Positions 1 to 6,970 of a DNA stretch of 27,067 nt are shown here, one piece after another. Every line of letters begins with the position of its first letter. Position 1 is the first letter of the stretch. Position numbers and translations under genes: made by a program. Source of the stretch: a virus. Below the pieces are notes generated by a model that saw nothing but the letters and a program-made list of their open reading frames with translations, did no database searches and had not been told where the DNA came from. The stretch spans positions 1 to 27,067 of the IMG/VR virus record IMGVR_UViG_3300025921_000065; one strand, given 5' to 3'.

Positions 1-34
1 CGGACGACGCTCTCGGCTCTAGCGCGACTCAGTC

Positions 35-127
35 ATGTACCGCGTGCCGGTCTGGCACTGCACCAAGTGCGACACCGTCTTCGCCGTCTTCGACGGCGAG
101 CTCGCAACTGACACGGAGGCGAAGTGA
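35..127 (+). CDS. Putative 30-aa microprotein with one CxxC
   Basis: ATG at 35 opens a 30-residue frame that starts MYRVPVWHCTKC and is acidic toward the end. An in-frame TAG at 20-22 fixes the upstream limit. The stop overlaps the GTG of the next gene (GTGA at 124-127), the coupling pattern used throughout this operon and the main reason to believe it. A single CxxC (residues 9-12) suggests half a metal-binding knuckle. No good ribosome binding site is visible, and the frame is short enough to be chance. Function unknown. Confidence 0.4.
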   Translation: MYRVPVWHCTKCDTVFAVFDGELATDTEAK

Positions 128-414
128 AGCCAGCCGAGGCCGCGGCCGAGTACTGGGCCACGATCGACGAGGTCGAGGCGCACAAGCCGGTCGCACGTCG
201 TCACGACGCTGCCTGCAAGGTGCTCAAGGAGTACATGAGTGAGCGCGGCAGCGAGACGTTCCGCGGCATCAAGCTGACGGAGACGTCCGGCGGCCGCCGG
301 CTGGACCAGAAGGCCGCGCTGCGCAAGTTCGGCGACAAGCTGAACGACTGCTTCGTTGACACCGTCCGTCGCGCGCTCATCCCGGTGAAGCGTCCTGCCG
401 CAAAGGCGTCCTGA
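124..414 (+). CDS. Hypothetical phage protein, 96 aa
   Basis: GTG start overlapping the preceding stop by GTGA. The product is mostly helical in appearance, mixed in charge, and ends in a basic tail (VKRPAAKAS). It has no cysteine pair or membrane segment that I can assign. The central part (residues 40-70) holds alternating charged residues with Gly-Gly-Arg-Arg, which could contact nucleic acid, but this is only a composition argument. It lies in the run of small genes just upstream of the HNH and terminase genes. I do not recognise the family. Confidence 0.6.
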   Translation: MKPAEAAAEYWATIDEVEAHKPVARRHDAACKVLKEYMSERGSETFRGIKLTETSGGRRLDQKAALRKFGDKLNDCFVDTVRRALIPVKRPAAKAS

Positions 415-416
415 AC

Positions 417-593
417 GTGGGTGGCAGCGTCTTCCCGTGCAGCTGGCACTCGGCCGATGATGAGTGCCGACGCCCTGCTATCGCGGCCGTCGAGCCTCCT
501 CGCCGCTTAATCCTCGTCTGCGCGAAGCACGTCGCCCGGGCCGCGACAGCGGCACGGCACCTGGGCGTGCCCGTTGAGATCGGGCGCATCTGA
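417..593 (+). CDS. Small Cys/His-rich protein, 58 aa
   Basis: GTG start two bases after the previous stop. The 58-residue product carries Cys8, His11, Cys17, Cys35 and His38, spaced as in a small zinc-binding fold. The stop codon overlaps the next start (TGATG at 591-595), which supports translation. Function unknown; zinc binding is inferred from residue spacing only. Small Cys-rich proteins are common just before the packaging genes of actinobacterial phages. Confidence 0.5.
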   Translation: MGGSVFPCSWHSADDECRRPAIAAVEPPRRLILVCAKHVARAATAARHLGVPVEIGRI

Positions 594-721
594 TGTGTTC
601 TCGCTGCGGACGTGTGATCCGCGCCGGCGAGACCGAACGCAGTTATCCGCGCGAGCTCCCCGGCGGTCTTGTCATCTATCTGCGCGAGCACATGGATTGC
701 CCGGAGTGGATCTACGACTGA
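593..721 (+). CDS. Small zinc-knuckle-like protein, 42 aa
   Basis: ATG at 593 overlaps the preceding stop (TGATG), and its own TGA overlaps the following ATG (TGATGA at 719-724). The product begins MCSRCGRVIRAGE, a CxxC plus turn typical of a rubredoxin-like or zinc-ribbon knuckle. The distal part has His35-Met-Asp-Cys38, which could complete a four-ligand site. The sequence ends PEWIYD. Being coupled at both ends argues that it is real despite its size. No specific function can be assigned. Confidence 0.5.
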   Translation: MCSRCGRVIRAGETERSYPRELPGGLVIYLREHMDCPEWIYD

Positions 722-963
722 TGAGCAACTGCGCGCGGACACGCCAGCTCGAGGAGCGCCTGGCCAAGGCCGAGTCGCTGTTGCTCGAGGCTGCCTGGGC
801 GTTCCGGCACTGGACTGCTGGCGGCGACCAGCAGTCCGAGGCTTATCGCATCGCGCTGCATCTGCAGACCTTTGAGCTCGAGTGGCATGAGCGCCGGCGT
901 CGCGCCGCACCGCTCGCGCACTGCACCCTCGCGCACAGTGTCGCCGCGACCAGCTCGAGATGA
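721..963 (+). CDS. Hypothetical helical protein, 80 aa
   Basis: ATG at 721 is chosen because it overlaps the previous stop (TGATGA); the frame also stays open upstream to 574. The first 60 residues form a likely amphipathic coiled-coil helix (RQLEERLAKAESLLLEAAW), and the end is Arg/Ala-rich. The stop overlaps the HNH start (ATGA at 960-963). Function unknown. Confidence 0.5.
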   Translation: MSNCARTRQLEERLAKAESLLLEAAWAFRHWTAGGDQQSEAYRIALHLQTFELEWHERRRRAAPLAHCTLAHSVAATSSR

Positions 964-1274
964 CGGCCTGGGCCGGCTCGAGTCGCCGGAGTCGGCTACC
1001 TGACGACTGGTCGCGGATCCGCGATGCAGTTCTGCAACGTGACGTGCTGTGTCGGTGTACTGGTTGCCCGAAGTGCTCGCATCAGCTGCGCTGCGTGCGC
1101 GCGTCGACTGACGCCGACCATGTCCGCCGCGGCGACGACCATGGCCTGGCGAACCTGGCCGGCAAGTGCGGTCAGTGCCACAGCTACAAGTCCTCAAGCG
1201 AGGGCGGCCGCGCCGCTGCCGCAATTTGCGGCAGTCGCCGGCGCCCCGCTGAACGCCACCCAGGTCTGAAGTAG
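960..1274 (+). CDS. HNH endonuclease next to terminase
   Basis: The 104-residue protein has an HNH (beta-beta-alpha metal) nuclease pattern: a Cys-rich stretch (Cys31, 33, 36, 39, 45), then Asp53-His54 as the catalytic pair, Asn65, and a closing CxxC-His (Cys70, Cys73, His74) followed by Lys77. Small HNH proteins encoded beside the terminase are known in many cos-type siphoviruses to help the terminase cut DNA at the packaging site, so a packaging role is the expected one. The start is ATG at 960, overlapping the previous stop. The extra cysteines probably hold a structural zinc. Identity as HNH is clear from motif order; the packaging role is inference from family and position. Confidence 0.85.
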   Translation: MTAWAGSSRRSRLPDDWSRIRDAVLQRDVLCRCTGCPKCSHQLRCVRASTDADHVRRGDDHGLANLAGKCGQCHSYKSSSEGGRAAAAICGSRRRPAERHPGLK

Positions 1275-1282
1275 GAAACGCG

Positions 1283-1486
1283 ATGGCCAACTACACCTCG
1301 GTGGTGACACGCGATCCAGGGACGGACCCGCTTGTGCCGCAGCCGCTAACGCTGCGACGCGCCGGCATCGCCCAAGTGAAGCGTTCGCTCAAGGCCCGCG
1401 GCGTTGGTTCGCCGGCGAGCATGGCGCTGCGCATGGCGAACGTGCCGCGCAAGACCGCGCGGGTCAGCCGGATGGCCGGCCCCTGA
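1283..1486 (+). CDS. 67-aa basic protein with capsid-like N-terminus
   Basis: ATG at 1283 follows a usable binding site (AGGAAA, about 1273-1278). The first residues, MANYTSVVTRDPGTDPLVP, align without gaps to the start of the major capsid protein encoded at 6971 (MATYNSLVSRDASQDPLVP). Through residue 21, 13 positions are identical. The match stops abruptly near residue 22. The rest is strongly basic (RRAG, VKRSLKARG, PRKTARVSR) with no capsid similarity. The stop overlaps the next ATG (TGATG). It could be a duplicated capsid N-arm grafted to a nucleic-acid-binding tail, or an independent protein sharing an assembly motif. Function unknown. Confidence 0.7.
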   Translation: MANYTSVVTRDPGTDPLVPQPLTLRRAGIAQVKRSLKARGVGSPASMALRMANVPRKTARVSRMAGP

Positions 1487-1725
1487 TGGCGAGAACCAGC
1501 ACGCGCAACCTCGGCAGCGCCGAGCGTCTACGTCAGTACTGGGAGCACGGCGAAGGCGCAGCGAAGATCCGCTGGGGTCAACCGGGCGACTACGACCGGT
1601 GTGTCACGTTGCTCACTCCGCACCTGGGCGAGCGGGCACACGGCTACTGCCAGCTTCGTCACATGGCCGCGACTGGAATGACCACCACTCAGCACGCCGA
1701 GCTCGAAGGCAAGAAGAAGCGCTAG
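1486..1725 (+). CDS. Conserved actinophage-type protein, 79 aa
   Basis: ATG at 1486 overlaps the previous stop. The compact product (GSAERLRQYW, GAAKIRWGQPGDYDRC, HGYCQLRHMAATG) resembles a small protein type seen near the terminase or capsid genes of actinobacterial phages and prophages; this resemblance is from memory, not from a search. The Trp-Gly-x-Pro-Gly-Asp core and paired Cys/His residues suggest a small folded domain. The tail is basic (KKKR). It is the last gene before the non-coding region preceding the small terminase gene. Biochemical role unknown. Confidence 0.65.
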   Translation: MARTSTRNLGSAERLRQYWEHGEGAAKIRWGQPGDYDRCVTLLTPHLGERAHGYCQLRHMAATGMTTTQHAELEGKKKR

Positions 1726-1939
1726 CCACCCGCGGCGACGCGGCTCGGCTCGCGTAAATGCAACAGCAAGAAGGCCGGTAGATCCCACTCCACCACCCCA
1801 GGGGGAGGGACTCCCTACCGGCCCGCACGCCAGACCGGAACGTGCTGCCGCTCGGGCTGTGCATGCAAAATCCCCGGCTTTTTTGGCGCCCCGCCGGCAC
1901 GGCGGCCGCGCTCCACCGTCCCGACACGGGAGCACCCGC
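1726..1939. other. Non-coding, inverted-repeat-rich region before terminase
   Basis: This 214-base gap in an otherwise tightly packed operon holds several symmetric elements. GGCCGGTAG (1773-1781) pairs perfectly with CTACCGGCC (1815-1823) around a C-rich then G-rich loop that could pair further. TGCATGCA (1860-1867) is an 8-bp palindrome. A T6 run lies at 1879-1884. CCGCC-GGCAC-GGCGG (1891-1905) is a small hairpin. A GGGAG binding site for the terminase gene begins near 1928. The position between the HNH gene and TerS makes it the best candidate in the window for a cos or packaging site, or for a structured leader. No cohesive end can be defined from sequence alone. Confidence 0.45.
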
Positions 1940-2326
1940 ATGCCTACCGACGCCCGCCAGCCCACCGGGCTGAAGACGGCCGGCAAGGCGTTGTGGAAGC
2001 AGATCACCGACGGCTATGAGCTGCGCCCCGACGAGGTGCGCATCCTCGTCGACGCGGCCCGCGAGGCCGACCTGGTCGATCGGCTCGAGAAGGCACTGTC
2101 CTCCGAGCCTGAGCTCACGACCGAAGGGTCGATGGGCCAGCTGGTCATCACGCCGTTGCTCGCCGAGATCCGCCAGCACCGGGCCGTGCTCGCGAACCTG
2201 CTCAAGGCGTTGAAGCTGCCCGCGGGCAAGCCGGGCGCCGGCGCGCAGAGCGAGCTCGAGCGCATCGCCGAGGAACGGCGCAGGGCCGCCCGGGCGCGTT
2301 GGGACCGCCACGCCCAGACCGGCTGA
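1940..2326 (+). CDS. terS: Terminase small subunit
   Basis: This 128-aa protein is the likely DNA-recognition subunit of the packaging motor. ATG at 1940 is chosen because of the upstream GGGAG; the frame runs further upstream to 1859 but without a ribosome site. The product has the usual small-terminase look: an N-terminal helical segment (GLKTAGKALWKQITDGYELRPDEVRILVDAAREADLVDR, cited in parts), a central helix pair around TPLLAEIRQHRAVLANLL, and a basic C-terminus (EERRRAARARWDRH). Its stop overlaps the large-subunit ATG (TGATG at 2324-2328). The assignment relies on size, helical pattern and position. Confidence 0.8.
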   Translation: MPTDARQPTGLKTAGKALWKQITDGYELRPDEVRILVDAAREADLVDRLEKALSSEPELTTEGSMGQLVITPLLAEIRQHRAVLANLLKALKLPAGKPGAGAQSELERIAEERRRAARARWDRHAQTG

Positions 2327-3978
2327 TGCCGCCGGTAGACGTCCGAGGGCGCCTCGCATTGGTGCCGCTCGGCGATGACGGCCTGCCCGTCGGCTGGCCG
2401 CAGGACCACGACCTTCCCACCCTGGGCCCCGACGTCCTCGCCTGGGGCGAGACCGAGCTCATCCAGCCCGACGGCGACGACGCCGGCGAACCGTGGCAGT
2501 GGCGCGACTCCCAAGCCCGCTTCCTGTGTTGGTGGTACGTCGTCGACGACGGCGGCGAGTTCGTTTTCCGCCGCGGTCAGATCGTGCTGCCGAAAGGCAC
2601 CGGCAAGTCCCCGCTCGCCGGCGGCGTTTCCTGCTGCGAGCTCGCGGGCCCGGTCCGCTTCGGCGGCTGGGACGGCGACCTGCCGATCGCCATCCCGCAC
2701 GCCTCCCCGCACGTGCAGCTCGCAGCTGTCTCCCGCGACCAGACCGACAACACCATGTCCGTCGTCGTCGCGATGCTGCGCGAGGCGAAGGAGACCGGCG
2801 CGATCCCCGGGCTCGACGCCGGCGTCACCCGGGTGAAGACCCGCAACGGCCTGCTGCAACCGGTCACCGCGTCCGCGCCGTCGAGGGAAGGCGGCCGCAC
2901 CACCGCGGCGATCCTCGATGAGACGCACCTGTGGACCCCGCAGAACGGCGGCGTCCGGCTCGCGGCGGTCATCCGCCGCAACCTCGCCAAGATGCGCGGC
3001 CGGTCGCTGGAGACGACGAACACCTGGACGCCCGGCGCCGGCAGCGTCGCGGAAGCCACCTCGGAGACCGCCGACAAGGCGGCCGCCGGCGAACTGCGGC
3101 AGACCGGCATCCTGCGCTGGCACCCGAGCGAAGACGTCGAGGACCTCTCCGACGAGCCCGCACTGCGCGGTGCGTTGGGCCGGCTGTACGTCGACGCGCC
3201 GTGGGTCGACATCGACCGGATCGTCGCCGAAATCTACGACCCGGCCACACACCCGTCGGACTCGCGCCGGTTCTACCTCAACCAGGTCTCCACCGCCGAC
3301 GACGCCTGGGTCGCCCAGCACGAATGGGCCGGCCGGCTCGACAACGACAAGTTCATCACCGACAACGACGCCGTCACCCTCGGCTTCGACGGCTCGCGTT
3401 CCCGCGCCCGCGGCATCACCGACGCCACCGCCCTGATCGGTTGCCGCGTCGCCGACGGCCACCTGTTCGAGATCGAGGTCTGGGAGCAACCCGAAGGCCC
3501 GGTCGGTGAGAACTGGCAGGTTCCGACCACCCTCGTCGACGCCGCCGTCCGCGACGCGTTCGGCTCCTACAACGTGGTCGGCTTCTACGCCGACCCGGCC
3601 AAGTGGGAGACCTACATCGCCGCCTGGGAGGCGGCGTACGGCACGCGGCTGAAGGTCAAGGCCTCCCGCGAGCACCCGGTCGAATGGTGGATGACCGGCG
3701 GCCGTTCCGGGCTCATCGTCCGCGCGCTCGAGCAGTTCCACAACGCGATCGTCGACGGCGAGCTCACCCACGACGGCGCCTACCACCTCAGCCAGCACGT
3801 ACTGAACGCGCGCCGCCGGCCCTCCCAGGCCGGGCTGCAGATCGCCAAGGACCACCCGGACTCGCCCCGCAAGATCGACGCCGCGATCGCCGCCGTCCTC
3901 GCCTGGCAGGCCCGGCTGGACGCCCTCGCCGTCGACCTCAACCCGCCGCGCCAGTCCAAGACGCTGCGCCGCTACTAA
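2326..3978 (+). CDS. terL: Terminase large subunit
   Basis: The 550-aa packaging ATPase and nuclease pumps DNA into the prohead through the portal and cuts it at the ends of packaging. The N-terminal ATPase has a Walker A motif LPKGTGKS (residues 88-95) and a Walker B motif ILDETH (196-201, with Asp198 and Glu199). The C-terminal RNase H-like nuclease begins at LGFDGSR, where Asp355 is the first metal-binding acid. Further segments such as VVGFYADPAKWE fit the same domain. ATG at 2326 is preferred over an upstream TTG at 2299 because it overlaps the TerS stop. The length is normal for actinophage large terminases. Confidence 0.95.
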   Translation: MPPVDVRGRLALVPLGDDGLPVGWPQDHDLPTLGPDVLAWGETELIQPDGDDAGEPWQWRDSQARFLCWWYVVDDGGEFVFRRGQIVLPKGTGKSPLAGGVSCCELAGPVRFGGWDGDLPIAIPHASPHVQLAAVSRDQTDNTMSVVVAMLREAKETGAIPGLDAGVTRVKTRNGLLQPVTASAPSREGGRTTAAILDETHLWTPQNGGVRLAAVIRRNLAKMRGRSLETTNTWTPGAGSVAEATSETADKAAAGELRQTGILRWHPSEDVEDLSDEPALRGALGRLYVDAPWVDIDRIVAEIYDPATHPSDSRRFYLNQVSTADDAWVAQHEWAGRLDNDKFITDNDAVTLGFDGSRSRARGITDATALIGCRVADGHLFEIEVWEQPEGPVGENWQVPTTLVDAAVRDAFGSYNVVGFYADPAKWETYIAAWEAAYGTRLKVKASREHPVEWWMTGGRSGLIVRALEQFHNAIVDGELTHDGAYHLSQHVLNARRRPSQAGLQIAKDHPDSPRKIDAAIAAVLAWQARLDALAVDLNPPRQSKTLRRY

Positions 3979-4002
3979 CCGAAGCCTGAAGGAGCCCTGC
4001 CC

Positions 4003-5442
4003 GTGGCGATCGACACCACGGCCGGCTCACCCGGCTTCTGGCTGCTGCGCCTCGGCAACCGGCTCGCCAACGACGCTGCCCGGCTCGACAAGCTCTACCG
4101 CTACTACGACGGCGACCACCCGCTGCCCGAAGGTCACCGCCGGCAGAAGGCCGTCTTCCGACAGCTGCAACGCCAAGCACGGTCGAACTACACCGCGCTC
4201 GTCGTCGAGGCCCTCAACGAGCGGCTGCACATCGACGGGTTCCGCGCCGGCACCGGCGCCACCGTCACCGACGACGCGGCCGCCTGGCGACGTTGGCAGG
4301 CCAACAGCCTCGACGCGGACAGCGAACAGGTGCACGTCGACGCGCTGATCGCCGGCCGCAGCTACGCGATCGTCGGCGTCAACGACGACGACCGGACAAC
4401 GCCGCTCATCACGCCGGAAGACCCGCGCGAGGTCATCCACGAAGCCGACCCGGTACGCCGCCGCACGGTCCGCGCCGCGTTGAAGACATGGGTCGACGAC
4501 GTGTCCAAGGAGCGGCACGCGGTCGTCTACCTCGACAACGTCATCAGCTACTACGTCGCGCCGGCGAAGTCCAAGCAGTGGACCGCCGACGTGTGGACGC
4601 TCGACCTCGACGAAGGCGACGACGGAGAAGCCGACAACCCGTTCGGCGAAGTGCCCGTGGTGCCGTTCATCAACCGGCTCCGCGGCAAAGGCGAGTTCGA
4701 GGACGTCACCGACGTCCAAGACCGGATCAACAACACGATCCTCGACCGGCTCGTCACCCAGAAGGCGCAGGCCTACCGGCAACGCTGGGCCAAAGGCGTC
4801 AAAACCGAGGACGAGAACGGCAACCCCGTCCCGTTCGAAGCCGGCGCCGACCTGCTGTGGGCGGTCGAGAACGACAGCGCGCAGTTCGGCGACTTCCAGC
4901 AGTCCGACATCACCCAGCTCCTCAAGGCTGCCGACGCCGACATCCGCGACCTGGCCGCCATCAGCCGCACCCCCGCGCACTACCTGCTCGCCGAAATGAC
5001 CAACATCGGCGCCGAAGCGCTGCTCGCCGCCGACATCGGCCTGGTCGCCAAAGCACTCGCCCGGCAACGCCACTTCGGTGAGTCGTGGGAGAAAGTGCAG
5101 CAACTCGCCGCCGTCGCCGCCGGCGAGGATCCACGACCGGACGGCGAGGTCGTCTGGCGCGACCCGCAATACCGCACCATCGCCGAGCTCTACGACGCCG
5201 CCAGCAAGGCTTCCGGCGCCGGCGTGCCCTGGCGCGACCGGATGGAGCTGCTCGGCAAGACCCCGCAGCAGATCGACGCGATGGAAGCCAACCGCACCGC
5301 GGACGCGCTGCTCCTCGCGCAGTTCCCGCAGCTCGAGCCGCCGGGGACCCCGGTCCGCTACACGGACACGATGCACGCGCCGGTCCCGGACGCACCGAAC
5401 AGCAGCAATGGCAACCAGCCGCAGCCGCCTGCCGGCCGCTGA
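4003..5442 (+). CDS. Portal protein (SPP1 gp6-like)
   Basis: The 479-aa product should form the dodecameric ring at the unique capsid vertex, the channel for DNA entry and exit and the docking site for the terminase. GTG at 4003 follows GAAGGAG at a normal distance. The sequence has the SPP1 gp6-type arrangement: an N-terminal RLDKLYRYYDGDHPLP segment, a DALIAGRSYAIVG strand region, a central VPVVPFINR with a following DVTDVQDRINNTILDR helix, and TPAHYLLAEMTNIGAEAL. The Gln/Pro-rich C-terminal end is overlapped by the next gene. It sits between terminase and MuF-type genes, as expected. Confidence 0.92.
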   Translation: MAIDTTAGSPGFWLLRLGNRLANDAARLDKLYRYYDGDHPLPEGHRRQKAVFRQLQRQARSNYTALVVEALNERLHIDGFRAGTGATVTDDAAAWRRWQANSLDADSEQVHVDALIAGRSYAIVGVNDDDRTTPLITPEDPREVIHEADPVRRRTVRAALKTWVDDVSKERHAVVYLDNVISYYVAPAKSKQWTADVWTLDLDEGDDGEADNPFGEVPVVPFINRLRGKGEFEDVTDVQDRINNTILDRLVTQKAQAYRQRWAKGVKTEDENGNPVPFEAGADLLWAVENDSAQFGDFQQSDITQLLKAADADIRDLAAISRTPAHYLLAEMTNIGAEALLAADIGLVAKALARQRHFGESWEKVQQLAAVAAGEDPRPDGEVVWRDPQYRTIAELYDAASKASGAGVPWRDRMELLGKTPQQIDAMEANRTADALLLAQFPQLEPPGTPVRYTDTMHAPVPDAPNSSNGNQPQPPAGR

Positions 5443-6244
5443 CGCGCTGGCCGCCGCCAACCAGGCCCAGTCCGCGCAGCTACGCGCCGCGCTGCTCGCA
5501 GCTCTCGCCACGCTCTGGCGTGGCCTCGGATCCTGGCACGGCAGCGACGTCGACCGGTTCCTCCGCCTGGCCCGGCCGGTGCTGCTCGGCGCGCAACAGC
5601 GGATGACCGCGCTGACCGCCGCATACCTGACCCGGCAGGTCGCGCTGCTCACCGGCATGCCGCACCAACCGGCAGGCATACCCACGCCGGCCGCCGGCGA
5701 CCTGCGCGGCCTCCCACTCGACGAGGAGTACACCCGGCCGTTCCGCACCGTCTGGACCGAACTCGCCGCCGGCACCGACCTGCCGGCCGCTGTCGACCGC
5801 GGCCAGCAGCGGCTGGAGAACCTTGCCGCCACCGACCTGCAGCTGGCCAAGACATACGCCTCCCGCGAGCTTCTCCGCGATAACAAGCGGGTTATCGGCT
5901 ACCGGCGGGTGCTCGAAGGCGCGCAGTCCTGCGGCCTGTGCATCGTCGCGTCGACGCAGCGCTACCACAAGGCCGATCTGATGCCGATCCATCCCGGCTG
6001 CGACTGCTCCATCGCGCCGATCGTCGGCACCGCCGACCCCGGTCACGTGCTCGACGAGCAACGGCTCGACGACGTGCACGCCGCGATCGCCGACCGGTTC
6101 GGCAAGTCGACCGCTGACGCCCGCGGCGGTACCCGAGTACCGGACTACCGCAAGGTCCTCGTCGTCCATCAGCACGGCGAGATCGGCCCGGTCCTCACCG
6201 TCCGCGGCCAGCGCTTCACCGGCCCTTCCAACCTGCCGGCCTGA
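5408..6244 (+). CDS. MuF-like minor head protein
   Basis: ATG at 5408 lies within the last 35 bases of the portal gene, in another frame; upstream sequence in this frame is portal shadow. The 278-aa product has a helical N-terminal half and a characteristic C-terminal Cys/His cluster: CGLC (Cys175, Cys178), then YHKADLMPIHPGCDC with His195, Cys198 and Cys200. This is the pattern of the MuF-type domain common in actinophages, often labelled capsid maturation or minor capsid protein. It is likely incorporated into the prohead with the portal. No toxin domain is fused at the C-terminus. A protease activity cannot be read from the sequence. Confidence 0.85.
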   Translation: MATSRSRLPAADALAAANQAQSAQLRAALLAALATLWRGLGSWHGSDVDRFLRLARPVLLGAQQRMTALTAAYLTRQVALLTGMPHQPAGIPTPAAGDLRGLPLDEEYTRPFRTVWTELAAGTDLPAAVDRGQQRLENLAATDLQLAKTYASRELLRDNKRVIGYRRVLEGAQSCGLCIVASTQRYHKADLMPIHPGCDCSIAPIVGTADPGHVLDEQRLDDVHAAIADRFGKSTADARGGTRVPDYRKVLVVHQHGEIGPVLTVRGQRFTGPSNLPA

Positions 6245-6268
6245 CTCCGCCACGGAGCAGCCCGGAAT

Positions 6269-6278
6269 TTCGCGCGAA
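6269..6278. promoter_or_regulatory. TTCGCGCGAA palindrome upstream of scaffold gene
   Basis: The short gap between the MuF-like and scaffold genes contains a perfect 10-bp palindrome within an unusually A/T-rich patch (AATTTCGCGCGAATTACG) for this GC-rich operon. It could be an operator, a small mRNA hairpin that raises scaffold and capsid expression, or chance. Only symmetry and position support it. Confidence 0.2.
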
Positions 6279-6317
6279 TTACGCGCACCCACCGACCCGT
6301 CACGGGAGAGGACACGC

Positions 6318-6896
6318 ATGCCCGAGGCCACGACGACGACCGGCACGGTCGACGACGACACCACGGCAACAGGCACCATCACCGCAGCCGGCGCGACCGA
6401 CGACGGCGCCACCGGCGCCGAGGACGAAGACGCGGCGCTCGAGGCGCTGCAGCAGCTGCTGAAGGAGTCCGGTCTGAAGCCGGAGCAGCTCAAGGGCCGG
6501 CTCGAGGCTTCCCGCAAGTGGGAGCAGCGCGCCAAGAGCAACGCGGCGGCCGCGCAGAAGCTCGCTGAGCTCGAGCGGTCGACCATGAGCGACGCGGAGA
6601 AGATCGCCGAGGCGCACATCCGCGCGGCCGAAGCCGAACTGTCTCTGACCAGGTTCACCGTCGCGGCCGCGAAAGGCCTGCCGGCAAGCGCCGCGCAGTT
6701 CCTCTACGGCGACGACGAGGACGAGATCAACTCGGCCGCCGACGACCTGCTCGCGTTCGCCAAGACCCTCGGCGGCACGGCGACACAGACACCGGCTCCG
6801 GACCTCAAGCAGGGCCGGCGCGGGGCCGCACCCGGCGCGCAGACCGACCCCAACGCCTGGTTCCGCGGCCTGGCGCGAGGCCGCAACACCACCTGA
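6318..6896 (+). CDS. Scaffolding protein
   Basis: The 192-aa product is placed directly before the major capsid gene and has classic scaffold composition: a low-complexity Thr/Ala/Asp N-terminus (residues 1-35), an acidic patch, a long charged helix (about 38-125: KESGLKPEQLKGRLEASRKW, AEKIAEAHIRAAEAELSLTR), and a short C-terminal region ending in basic residues that would touch capsid subunits. ATG follows GGGAGAGG. It would direct capsid assembly and then leave. Assignment is from position and composition, since scaffolds diverge quickly. Confidence 0.85.
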   Translation: MPEATTTTGTVDDDTTATGTITAAGATDDGATGAEDEDAALEALQQLLKESGLKPEQLKGRLEASRKWEQRAKSNAAAAQKLAELERSTMSDAEKIAEAHIRAAEAELSLTRFTVAAAKGLPASAAQFLYGDDEDEINSAADDLLAFAKTLGGTATQTPAPDLKQGRRGAAPGAQTDPNAWFRGLARGRNTT

Positions 6897-6970
6897 CCCC
6901 TGCAGCACCCGGACGTAGCCGCGACCGGATCGCTGTCTTCACCCGACCCCACCCGAATGTGAGGTAACCC

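Noticed and set aside
1871-1884. T6 run as an intrinsic terminator before terS
   Set aside because: No stable hairpin directly precedes the T tract, and the operon appears to continue into terS.
2014-3855. A 613-aa open frame on the minus strand opposite terminase genes
   Set aside because: It mirrors the terminase genes, has Val/Gly/Asp/Arg-biased shadow composition typical of GC-rich antisense frames, and has no recognisable domain.
4027-5886. A 619-aa minus-strand frame opposite portal and MuF genes
   Set aside because: Antisense shadow of well-supported head genes; low-complexity Val/Ala/Arg/Gly protein without motifs.
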